From NCBI GenBank assembly GCA_947311845.1, contig CAMZMU010000041.1, positions 134,973,849 through 135,037,848 of the forward strand: a stretch of 64,000 nucleotides of DNA. The letters run 5' to 3'. The notes below the pieces were generated by a model. The model saw only the letters and a program-made list of their open reading frames with translations, had not been told where the DNA came from and did no database searches. Shown here one piece after another: positions 34,325 to 44,065 of the stretch. The first letter of the stretch is position 1; each line of letters begins with the position of its first letter. Source of the stretch: Poa pratensis (Eukaryota > Streptophyta > Magnoliopsida > Poales > Poaceae). A program made the translations under genes and the position numbers.

Positions 34325-35329
34325 ATACGAACATGAATCGCAGATAGTCGAATCAACTAAGCACGCCCAAGGGGCTAGTGTTCAGTATAAGGGTGTAAGA
34401 ATCATCGCCAAGGAATAAAAGATAAGTTTTTCATTTCCGTGAACCTCTCTTGTTGTCGTGAAGTGTGTTATCCGTAACAACCCCCAAGCAGGGGGCTGAC
34501 AGGTCGAGCGCGAGTAGCCTATCAGTAGGCGCTGCCACCTGATCGTGCCGTACTGCCGCGGTAAGAAGTGGAACGGGCAGTGCTGTGTTTTAAAGAACAT
34601 AAACATAGAAATGCACATTCAACTTTGCTTGCGGGTTGCTTCGGATGAAACACTTTCACGACATGTAAGGGAGGGTCCATTCTTTTCCTACTGAAAGTTT
34701 GTTATGTGTAGCGCCTCTCCCGGGACAGGAATGGATGCTGAAGAGCGGCTCAGGAGCTGGATACCCGGGAAGGACAGAGCAGATCAAGAGCACGGCAAAA
34801 ATCAGCTAAGTCATTGCATGTGCATCTGTCATTCTAGGCATAACATCTCGCTCAGAGTCAATATACCACCAACCTGCGCATGCTTGACAGTTGATGAGAA
34901 CCTTTGCGGGGGCAATGCGTCGTCCCGGCGAACGGTCTGATTTCCCTTCTGGCCTAGTACCCGTGGCTGTCGAGTGGACTCCCTGAAGGCATAGTGCTCT
35001 TAGGGGTACTGCTACCGGTGCAGGCGGTTAGAGTACTTGTCACCTAAGAGATCTCCTCTGAAAACTTGACGGCGCGTTAGTGTAAAGGGAGGTTTGGGAA
35101 ATGACCCCGGGAGTTGAGCCCTAGGGTTGCATTCATCTGAACTTACATTCTGAATTTACATTTTCTGAATTACATTCAGTTATGCTTTCCCTGGGTACAT
35201 ATCTAGCCTATGCTACTAAGGCCAGCTCAGAGCTCCTGGTTGTGCAGACTTGTCTTCTGTTTTATTGCCTGCCGGGTGCACGCCTTTTCCTCCGGGGACG
35301 CCTGGAGGGAGGGCACTTGCCCAGGATCT
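34325..35329. other. Element A copy 1 noncoding region after integrase
   Basis: About 1 kb with no credible gene. It contains CCCCCAAGCAGGGGGCTGAC near 34482, a hairpin containing the polypurine-like GGGGGCT core. The uninterrupted CCGTG target of the B' insertion is at 34961-34965. The last 200 bp precede the end of the antisense gene at 35330 and may hold its terminator. Confidence 0.5.
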
Positions 35330-35809
35330 TCAGGGACCCCACGGGCCAGGAAACTTCCTAGCAAACCCCGGGACATGCTGGTTGCGGACGAAGTACACAT
35401 GGTCCACGAACTTGTCCATGGCATCCTCTTCCTCCTACACGGGAAGGAGAAAGCAAGTCAAGACAAGAGTTCTTCAAGATCTACTCACCCAACTTCAAGG
35501 AAGCCTTGCGTCGAACACATCGTCAAGTTCGCGGAGGAGTTGAGTCAATCGTGGATTGCCTGCGGCTTCTCTCCACAAGTCCTCCTTGATGATATCCTTC
35601 CGGGTGGCTAACGCCACTGCTGCCTCCATGGCGGCGGAGCCAGCAATGTTCCCCACCGCAGGAAAAACTAAAGAAGGGCGAGGACAAGGAGTAGCCTCCT
35701 TTTCATCAGCGGTTCGGGCTCCAGCTTCGCTGGGTGCCTCCGCCGCGCCTCGGAAGAAGGACTCCGCCATCGACACGTCGGACAAGGCCATCTCTGCTTT
35801 GCCAGACAT
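35330..35809 (-). pseudogene. Element A copy 1 antisense gene 2 (unknown, two exons)
   Basis: Start ATG at 35809 (MSGKAEMALSDVSM). Exon 1 is 35809-35489, a 54-nt GTGAGT...GTGTAG intron follows (35488-35435), and exon 2 is 35434-35330, ending TGA. Relative to copy 2, a 3-bp insertion just before the donor creates an in-frame TGA (ARLP then stop). The Ala/Glu-rich protein has a hydrophobic Pro/Ala-rich middle and a C-terminal stretch with GFARKFPGPWGP. I do not recognise a family. A TATA box lies 90 bp upstream. The intron is very short for a plant, so the splice is tentative. Confidence 0.5.
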
Positions 35810-35895
35810 TGTTCTGCGGGACGTGGAGAGGCAAAGGAAGAAGAGGAGCGGAGCAAGGCGAGAAGATGTGGCGAATAGGCTGGGGTTTGAGGGCT

Positions 35896-35903
35896 TTTTA
35901 TAG
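35896..35903 (-). promoter_or_regulatory. TATA box of antisense gene 2 (A copy 1)
   Basis: On the minus strand CCTATAAAAAGCC lies about 90 bp before the ATG at 35809, a normal distance for a plant promoter with a 55-60 nt leader. The same box is at 49978-49987 in copy 2. Confidence 0.65.
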
Positions 35904-36116
35904 GCCTCTCATCCCCCACCTACCCCCTGGCGGTACGGCTGCCGCAGTAATGGAGCGCGTTTTCAAAAAACGCGTTTTCATTCACACGAGCGCGACACGG
36001 AGACAAGGAGGAAACAAGATCTTCTTCATTTACAAGGACTACAAGGGGACGATCTTTTTTACAACAAAAAGGTTGGCTCCCATCGAGCAACGAGCACCGC
36101 CGTACAATGGAAGGCG

Positions 36117-36785
36117 CTACTTCCAGAAGTACGTCGTCAAGGCCGCCGGGGAGAAGGTCAACGAGATCTCCATGGCGCCCGCCCGAAGCTCCTCGCCTTC
36201 AAGAAGATGAGCTCTCCTCGCCTTGATGTCGCATGAGCTTTCCTCATCATCATCCTCGTCGTAGGAGCTCGAGTTGCCGCTGCTGCTCTCCATGCAGCAC
36301 TCCACGCGTCCGCCATCGACACCGAAGATCTTCACGGAGAGCGTCGCATCTCCGTCGTACCGCAACGCCAAGCATTGCCCCCGGGACAGGCGGCGGGTGC
36401 GGGAGAACGACTTCCACCCCTGACCCAGGAGCATGGCGCCTTCAGCGGTGCGCTCCGCCAGGGCCCAGGAGGGGCCATTGGGGCAGCCTTCCACCTACAG
36501 CCAGAAGCCGGAGGGTCTGATATCTTCCATTGCCGTCGCAAAGGGATCCGGCAGGAGAAACCGGCTGCGAGGCATGTGGTTCAGATCCGTGATGAACTCG
36601 AACGGCGTGAAGCTAGTATGAACCATACTCCTGGGAGGGGGAGCAGCGGTGCCGCGGCCTCCATGGCCGCCGTGACCGTGAATCCCACGACCTCGCGGAG
36701 CAGCTCGACGACGAGTGGAGGGGCCACTCTCCGCAGCAGCTGAAGATGAATGAAGGCGCCCAACTCCTCTCTTCACTCTCGCCAT
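36117..36785 (-). pseudogene. Antisense B3-domain gene (A copy 1)
   Basis: Start ATG at 36785 (MARVKRGVGR). The N-terminus is basic and rich in Arg and Gly. Next comes a B3-type DNA-binding domain: HMPRSRFLLPDPFA, then CPNGPSWALAERTAEGAML, GQGWKSFSRTRRLSRGQC and LALRYDGDATLSVKIFGVDG. The GW-x-x-F, L-x-x-G and RYDGD...VKIF pattern is typical of plant B3 proteins. An acidic Ser/Asp/Glu tail follows. A TAG interrupts the domain (FWL then stop, near 36495). Copy 2 has CAG there but a TAG two codons earlier, so each copy has its own nonsense change. A one-base loss near 36216 changes the tail. The gene has its own TATA box. The product would be about 195 residues. Origin by capture of a host B3 gene is inferred. 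Confidence 0.72.
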
Positions 36786-36860
36786 TGGCGCTGGCAGCTT
36801 GTGGGGAGGCCTGGAGTTGGACTGAGGAAGAAGATGGACAAAAATGCAAGGGGCGTGCCC

Positions 36861-36872
36861 TGCTTTTATAGC
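36861..36872 (-). promoter_or_regulatory. TATA box of the antisense B3 gene (A copy 1)
   Basis: On the minus strand CTATAAAAGCA sits about 80 bp upstream of the ATG at 36785. It is kept in copy 2 at 50949-50956. Position and context fit a functional RNA polymerase II promoter, separate from the LTR and pointing the other way. Confidence 0.7.
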
Positions 36873-37079
36873 CTCGACGGCGCCTCTGTCAGGCGTCTCC
36901 TCGTTCTTTCCGTTACTGGGAATCGAGGGGGCCATCGCAGTTACTACCCCGAGCGGAGTAGCTCCAATACCGTCAAGACCATTGATGAAGCAAAAGAAGG
37001 AAGACCAGATGCCCAGGGACCCACTTTGACCTATCTTTAGGCCATAGCCCCGGCAGCTGGAGCAAGAGCCGCCGGGACC

Positions 37080-37093
37080 ATGCCCGGGGCTAC
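37080..37093 (+). other. Element A polypurine tract (copy 1)
   Basis: ATGCCCGGGGCTAC directly precedes the middle LTR. It is the likely plus-strand primer and shares the GGGGCTAC end with element B. The copy 2 equivalent is at about 51164-51177. Confidence 0.6.
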
Positions 37094-38021
37094 TGTCGCA
37101 GCAGTGGAACACGGGGTTCCCCTAGTGCTGCCAAAGTGGGTCCACCCCATGTGGGCCCAAGATGAAGATGGACAAGACCAAGACTCAAGTCAAGCTGGCG
37201 GGTTCACCGTCAGGCCAAGCAAAGCCTACGTCGACAAGGGCTCCGGTCCTGCGGGCCTGCCGGGTCCCCGAACGAAGAAGGAAGGCAAGGAAGGACCCGA
37301 GAGCCCGAGTTCCCGGCAGGAGGTCGGCTCCCTCTCGGGTACTTCCCCACACTGTGGATAAGCTCTCCACCTCACGCTAGAAGACCTTAGAAGACATGGG
37401 AAGCAAGGCGAAGGTGGCGCGGGCAGGAAGCACAGCCCGTGGTGGTGTCAGCCCCTGTCCACCCCAAGGCGGATGCTCCCACCTAACCCAAAGGAGACGC
37501 TAGGCTGAGAAGAGGCCACGTCTCCCCCTAAACTAGATAAGGAGGGTCCTTCACGCCGAAGGTCCCTCATGCCCCTCACGTGACCCTGTGGCAACCCCTT
37601 ATCCTATAAAAGGAGGACCAAGGCACGGAGGAGGGGGAGGAAGGAAAGGAACAAGTCGAACCAGAGCAAGACTAGACTAGGGCTGCGAAGGTAGAGGGGA
37701 AGGTGATCTCCTCCGGGTCAGGATCTGTCCTTCTTCTACCTCCAGCCGAAACCCTTCCGGGTACCCCATCCGGAAGGCTCCATTGTAAGCCATACTATGA
37801 AGAACCCATCAATCCAGACATGCAGGAGTAGGGCTTTTAGCCTCCGGGTGGCCTGAACCTGGGTAGCTCCTTGTGTCCCTTTGGTTGCATGCTTTGATCG
37901 TGGAGAGGAGCTTGATCTAGACTCCGCCCGAGAAGACGATTCTCAGCCTCCTTCGCGCCCCGTGCCGAACCTAAAAAGGGGGTATCCTCTACTCCCGGTG
38001 TCCGTGCATCGAGACACGACA
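37094..38021 (+). repeat. Element A middle LTR, shared by both copies
   Basis: This 928-bp LTR begins TGTCGCAGCAGTGG and ends GACACGACA. It follows the polypurine tract of copy 1 and precedes the primer site of copy 2, with no target duplication on either side. That is the signature of a recombination-derived tandem rather than two insertions. Confidence 0.9.
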
Positions 38022-38042
38022 TCTGGCGCGCCAGTTAGGGGG
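38022..38042 (+). other. Element A copy 2 primer-binding site
   Basis: Same site as at 7040-7060 (TCTGGCGCGCCAGTTAGGGG). It is followed by uninterrupted leader through CGCTG at 38049-38053, the sequence into which B inserted in copy 1. Confidence 0.6.
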
Positions 38043-38095
38043 CGCAAGCGCTGGTTTCATCTTCATCAAGTTCATCGACAAGTTCTTCGTCAAGC

Positions 38096-40000
38096 ATGCC
38101 GCCGAAGAAGAAGGGAGACCCTGCGGCGTCCAAGCCGGTCTCTCCCTCACGCACTCAAGCTTCAGCTGATCGTCGTGCTGCTGGCGCGCGGCGGAGCGTC
38201 TCTCCGTCCCCACCTCCCACGGAGAGGGTGGCGCCGGACGAAGTGGACGGTCGCGACAAGGATAACGGCCTAGCGGAGCGGCGGCTCCAAAAGGCACCAC
38301 CATGCCTCCTCCTCGCTCGGGGGAGAAGAGCGTCTGCAATGACGCTAGCAAGGAGACCACCGCTGGAGGAGGGAACCACGACGTTCGCCCCAGCGGGGAT
38401 CCACGAGCATCCAAGAGTAAGTCCTCCACGCACTCGCCTTCGGACGCGCAAGCTCGTCATGATGCTCTAGTCGCTGCCAAGGCCTGATGCAGTTCCCTCC
38501 AAGCAGCGGCGATCCCAAGGTCTACCAAGAATGGAGGACTCGCGTCGAGAGGCTCCTCGACTTCGCCGATGGTGGTCCGTGGGTCGAACCCACTCAAGCT
38601 CCCACCGTCGACGATCCCGGAGCAGCGCAAGACAAGGCACGTGATCCGCGCGGCCAGCCTCGTGGTGAACGTCAAGCTAAGACGGCGCCTCCTCGCACCG
38701 CACCACCGATGGCTGATCGGCTAAACCGCGATCGCGGCGAGGCCATCTCCATCGGGTCGTTACCTCGCGCAACCCAGATCTTTGTGACGAGCTCAACAGC
38801 CGTCAGAATGAGGATATGCGCACCCGCATCGAGCATCGCCGAGAACGTCACCGCCGAGAAGATCGGGGCATCAACCTCGCCGAAGGCTGCCTCGCTCTCG
38901 CCCCGAGTTCCGCCACTTCAACAGGCCCAAGAAGTTCAAGATCGACGTTCTCCGCTACGACGGCACCACGAACCCCCGAGACTTTCTGCAGATCTACTCT
39001 CTTGCTGCAATGGTTGCCGGGGCTGACGAGGTCATGATGGCCAACTGGTTCCCGTTGGCCCTGAAGGGAGATGCCCAGACTTGGCTTCTCAACCTTCCCA
39101 GGTGCTCCATCCGTTCCTGGCGGGCACTGAAGGAGCAGTTTCTGGGGGCTTCCAAGGCGGGTACGAGCGCCCGGGGGCTCCCAGTGATCTCACGACTTCA
39201 AGCAGCTGCCGGGTGAAACTCTCCGCAAGTTCATCCAGCGCTTCACCCAGAAGATGAATACCATACCGTGCATCAAGGAGGAGTTGGTGATCCAGTCCTT
39301 CCACGCCAACGTCCGCAACCCCAAGATGCGCGAGAAGCTGAGCATCCATCGCGTCGAGTCTGCACGTAAGCTCTGGGAGCTTGCAGATCGGTGCGCTCGA
39401 GCTGAAGAAGGAGTCAAGTTCCCCGGAGAGGATGAACCCGAGGACAAGGTCACTCTAGCCAAGAACAAGAAGCGGGACCCTGGACCCGACAAGCGGATCT
39501 TCGTCGCCGAGCCTCTTCCGAAGAAGGCCAAGCCCGCGCCGACTTCCGAGGAAGAAGGCGAAGGTGATCCCTGGAGCCACATCCATCCAGAAGGCAACCA
39601 CCTGCTCAAGGACTGCCGCATGCTCAAGAATCTCGCCATCCGGGAGCAACGCCGAGCTGACGGGGTCAGTCAAGATGGTTGCTACAACTGCGGCACTGCC
39701 AGGCACATCGTTCGTGACTGTCCCACGGGTCACCAAGGCAGAGGCGGCCGTGGGTGGAACCGAGGCGGTGGCGGGGGCCGTGGAGGAGGACGCGGCGGTC
39801 AAGGTGGTCGCGGGTACAACACTCCAGAGGCCGCCCACGACGGCAACGGGGAAGCTCCGGCTCCCCAAGGAGGCAACGGCGGGAAGTATCAAGAAGTCAC
39901 TGGAGTTGTCGGGTGCATCCACGGAGGGTCTTCTCTGCCTCCTTCCAACGGCGCCTGCAAGAGACTTGTCCGGGAGCTGAACGCGGTTGCTTCTGCTCCG
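38096..40000 (+). pseudogene. Element A copy 2 gag
   Basis: Start ATG at 38096 (MPPKKKGDPAASKP). Same domain order as copy 1: a low-complexity N-terminus, a gag core, an acidic/basic linker and zinc knuckles. The CCHC knuckle CYNCGTARHIVRDC is complete here, followed by a Gly/Arg-rich run. Frame is lost at single-base deletions near 38271, 38486, 38759, 38900, 39151 and 39190 relative to copy 1. The TGG that became TAG in copy 1 is intact (LWELADRC). Some of these deletions may be base-calling errors. Confidence 0.8.
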
Positions 40001-40004
40001 TCCA

Positions 40005-40711
40005 AGCCCCTGACTGGTCCAATCAAGTCATCACCTTCGACCCAGAAGACCACCCTGCCAACACTGCCGGGGTTGGGACTCTGCCGCTCATCGTGTCGCC
40101 CGTCATCCACAACTACAAGGTCACCACGATGCTGGTCGACGGAGGCTCTAGCCTCAACTTGCTGACAGCGAAGGTCCTGGTTATCCTTCAAATTCCTCCG
40201 TCTCGCCTGCAAGACACCGGAGTGTTCCAAGGCAGTGAACGGAAGTGTTACTCGACCCTCGGGAAGATCACCCTTCCGGTCATCTTCGGCGACTCCAAGA
40301 ACTTCCGCACCGAGGAAATCATCTTCGACATCGCCGACACCCCGCTCCCGTACAATGGCATACTTGGCAGACCTGCTCTGGCCAAGTTCATGGCCGTCTC
40401 CCACTTCGCCTACAACATGCTGAAGATTCCGGCGCCGTGGCGCGTGATCAAAGTCAAGGCCGACATCGACGATGCTATCTACTGCGTTCACCAGTTGAAC
40501 CAGACGGTGGCAATCATGGCGGATGTCCCTCAAGGTGTACAGGAGGATGATGCTGGGGCTCTCCTCGGGGCGAAGGGCACCCTGGGGGCTCCACATCTAC
40601 TCCCCCAAGAAGGCGCCATTCCATGGCGATCCGCAGCTGACCAAGAAGGTGGCGCTAACCAGCAACGAAGTTCGCTCCATCACAATTGGCGCCCGCCTCA
40701 CCGACAAATAG
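40005..40711 (+). pseudogene. Element A copy 2 protease
   Basis: The active site DGGSS is at 40138-40152, then VFQGSERKCYSTLGKITLPV, GDSKNFRTEEI and YNGILGRPALAKFM. The domain is open as a single frame. A base is missing near 40010 between gag and protease, and two shifts near 40570-40610 precede the shared UAG at 40709-40711. This is the better protease copy, and the region around the active site could encode an intact domain. Confidence 0.75.
40709..40711 (+). other. In-frame UAG after protease (A copy 2)
   Basis: TAG followed by GAAAGC, preceded by GARLTDK. Same position as in copy 1 and in element B. Confidence 0.8.
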
Positions 40712-40939
40712 GAAAGCGCGCTCGTCGCCTTCCTTCAGGAAATTCTGATGTCTTCGCGTGGGAGGCGTCAGGTTTACCCGGTGTTCCAAGGGAGGTGATC
40801 GAGCACAAACTGGCGGTCAATCCGGGGGCTGGCGACCTTCTACCTCGACAACACGGGTAGCCAGCCCAGAAGCTCAAGACCCGGCAGCCCCTCTGGCGAA
40901 GGAAGCTATGCTTTCTTTCCGTCGGATGGTGCTACCGGT

Positions 40940-42180
40940 GGAAGGAACCCACCCACCTGGGCCCGGGACATCATCAAGTACATGACGGAGCACGCCCTTC
41001 CGGACGATGACCACGACGCCGAGCGGGTGGCTCGTCAAGCCAAGCTCTACATCATGATCGACGGCGAGCTCTACCGGTGACGGGACAACGGAGTCAAGCT
41101 CCGCTGCATTCCTCAAGAACAAGGCCAAGTACAGCTAAGGGACATCCACGAGGGCACATGTTCAAGTCATGTGGCATCAAGATCACTGGCGGGGAAAGTC
41201 TTTCGTCACGAGTTCTACTGGCAACAGGCCTCAGTGATGCCGAGCAGCTAGTCAAGACCTGTGAAGCCTGCCAGTACTATGCGAAGAACATACATCAGCC
41301 GGCGCAAGCTCTGCAGCCATTCCAATCTCCTGGCCATTTGCGGTCTGGGGCTGGACATCGTGGGAAAGATACCGAAGTCTGTCGGGGGCCATGAGTACCT
41401 CTTCGTGGCCATCGACAAGTTCACAAAGTGGGTGGAAGTGATGCCAGTACCACGGCAGACAGCTCAGGCAGCCATCAAGTTCATTGAAGGGATCGTGTAC
41501 CGCTTTGGAGTACCCAACAGAATCATAACGGATAATGGCTCTCAGTTCACAAGCCGATCCTTCTCAACTTCTGTGAAGAGCTGGGCATCAAGGTGTGTTT
41601 GCCTCGGTGTCCTACCCAAGGTGCAATGGGCAAGTGGAGCAAGCCAATGCGGAGGTCCTAAATGGTTTGAAGACTAAGGCCTTTGACAACTTAGAAGACA
41701 AGGGCTAGAACTGGATTGAGCATCTACCAAGTGTCTTGTGGTCCCTCAGAACCACACCAAGCAGAGCAACTGGAGAAACACCATTCTTCCTTGTCTATGG
41801 AGCCGAAGCCGTCTTACCAACAAAACTCAGGCATGGATCTCCCCGGGTACTTGCCTATGATGAAGATGCACAAGCTGAGAGGAGGATTGGTGACATCAAC
41901 TTCCTAGAAGGTGTAGTGTCGAGCTTCTTTACGATCTGCTCGATACCAGCAAGGGCTCCGTCGCTATCATGATCGCCATATCTGTTCACGGGTACTGGAA
42001 CCGAGACCTGGTTCTCCGCAAGAAGCAGAAACTTGATAACATGAACAAGTTGTCGTCCAAGTGGGAAGGACCTTATCGGGTGACGCATACCCTGAGACCC
42101 GGAACTGTTTATCTGGAGGACGAGAAAGGCAGGAGGGCAACGCCTGGAACATCGAGAATCTCCGGAAATTCTACCCTGAA
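40940..42180 (+). pseudogene. Element A copy 2 integrase
   Basis: Begins after the same RT/RNase H gap as copy 1. A TGA replaces an Arg codon in GELYRR near 41078. The zinc region keeps CSSH and CEACQYY. The core reads LDIVGKIPKSVGGHEYLFVAIDK and TDNGSQFTSRSF before frame shifts near 41563. The Glu region is QVEQAN. A TAG near 41706 and several single-base losses (near 41005, 41220, 41998 and 42135) break the C-terminal part, which still shows DLVLRKKQKLDNMNKLSSK. Inactive as written. Confidence 0.75.
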
Positions 42181-42833
42181 TACGAACATGAATCGCAGAT
42201 AGTCGAATCAACTAAGCACGCCCAAGGGGCTAGTGTTCAGTATAAGGGTGTAAGAATCGTCGTCAAGGAATAAAAGATAAGTTTTTCAATTCCGTGAGCC
42301 TCTCTTGTTGTCGTGAAGTGTGTTATCCGTAACAACCCCCAAGCAGGGGGCTGACATGGTGCCGGTGGCTGACAGGTCGAGCGCGAGTAGCCTATCAGTA
42401 GGCGCTGCCACCTGATCGTGCCGTACTGCCTCGGTAAGAAGTGGAACGGGCAGTGCTGTGTTTTAAAGAACATAAACACAGAAATGCACATTCAACTTTG
42501 CTTGCGGGTTGCTTCGGATGAAACACTTTCAGACATGTAAGGGAGGGTCCATTCTTTTCCTACTGAAAGTTTGTTATGTGTAGCGCCTCTCCGGGACAGG
42601 AATGGATGCTGAAGAGCGGCTCAGGAGCTGGATACCCGGGAAGGACAGAGCAGATCAAGAGCACGCAAAAATCAGCTAAGTCTTTGCATGTGCATCTGGA
42701 TTCTAGGCATAACATCTCGCTCGGAGTCAATATACCACCAACCTGCGCATGCTTGACAGTTGTTGAGAACCTTTGCGGGGGTAATGGTCCTCCCCGGCGA
42801 TGGTCCGATTTCCCTTCTGGCCTAGTACCCGTG
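42181..42833. other. Element A copy 2 noncoding region before B'
   Basis: Equivalent to 34325-34965 of copy 1. It has a 21-bp extra segment near 42357 (TGGTGCCGGTGGCTGACA). It ends in CCGTG (42829-42833), the left target duplication of B'. Confidence 0.6.
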
Positions 42834-43316
42834 TGACGAGGGGTAGACTCATCAAGACCCATGGTTAAGGTCCCTAGGTTATGAATATGGGGGAGAGAAT
42901 GTGGTAGAGCTGGAAGTATCGTCGGCTGACAAGTAGGGCAAAGATTTTACCAGGTTCAGGGCCCTCGTGTGGAGGTAACACCCTACGTCCTGCCTGTCTG
43001 TTATTGCTTGTGAATATGATGGTTAAAGGGTCCCGGCGAGATGTCGATCTCGCTAGGGTTTTAGTGGCTCTGAAAGTACGTGGGCTGGTTCGATGGCCCT
43101 CCCAGTTCTTAAATAATAGGCTGGGTCTCGGGTGTTTGTAACCGACTCGATTTACAAGTAAGGAAACTCTAAACCGACTATTGCTTCGCCAACTTGGAGG
43201 ATACTCCATCTTCGTGGGCCTCCCTTCATGGGCTTCATGTAGGCTCTGATGTTGGGGCTAGTCGATACGTGCACCAGGTACCCTCATGGTAGGGTACCGA
43301 TAGGCTAGCCATGTCA
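42834..43316 (-). repeat. Element B' 3' LTR
   Basis: A 483-bp LTR read on the minus strand, ending CCCCTCGTCA at 42834. It is preceded (higher coordinates) by the polypurine tract CTCGGGGGCTAC at 43317-43328. Confidence 0.88.
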
Positions 43317-44060
43317 GTAGCCCCCGAGTACTGTCTGATTCGAAAGAGTCGAGCATGGACTCATACATCTTGCACGTTATATTTTTACATTTGTATTTAG
43401 AATTCTTATGAAATAGCACATGTTGGCTATGTCGAGTGTTTCATCGACTATGAGTTTTTGCTTATGATAGTCAAGGGATATTAGCTTAGCAGGCCCGGCA
43501 CACACAACGGATCGGGGCCAGTTAACTACCATTTGTGGCAAAACCATGCTAGCTTTCAATCAAACTCGAGTCCCCGGACTCGAATCAGGAACAAACTGGA
43601 CAGACTCGAAACAGCCGTTGAGGTTTACGGAATCGAACTGCAGTATAATTTTGAATCAACCCAACGCGTCCGTCGGGGATAATTCATCATGTCTCTGACA
43701 CGGAAATTGAAGGATAACGCTGCTGGAGCGGTCCTTAGCCCAGCTCGACTAATCGGTGGGTCTTACCTTTGCACTATGCATGCAGCATCCAAGGATCGTC
43801 GGATCAACTCGGGAATATTTTGAGTGTGATTTTGCTTATGAACTTAGTCGAATGTTTCGTCGACTGACACTTTTGCCATTATTCTATCGGGTGCGCGACA
43901 GCGCTCCCGATGGGAGTAGCCCCGAGATTGTGCTTTATTGCTTGCAATGGAGGATAATCTCAAAATCTTTTACCCTGCACATTTTAGTCAAAGAAATTTT
44001 TTGATACGCTCCCGATGGGAGTATGATACTGCAGTCGAAAGAATTTCGACTAGCATCTAT
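43317..44060 (-). other. Element B' 3' noncoding region
   Basis: Matches about 28935-29678 of B in reverse. It keeps both CTCCCATCGGGAG-type hairpins and the polypurine tract. No coding content. Confidence 0.75.
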
Positions 44061-44065
44061 GATCT
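44061..44065 (-). other. B' deletion junction with AGATC microhomology
   Basis: On the minus strand CCTTCACAGATC from RT is joined to ATA...AGTCGAAATTC from the 3' region. In intact B, AGATC occurs at both sides of the missing segment (about 21889-21896 and 28925-28931). One copy remains at the junction. Confidence 0.75.
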
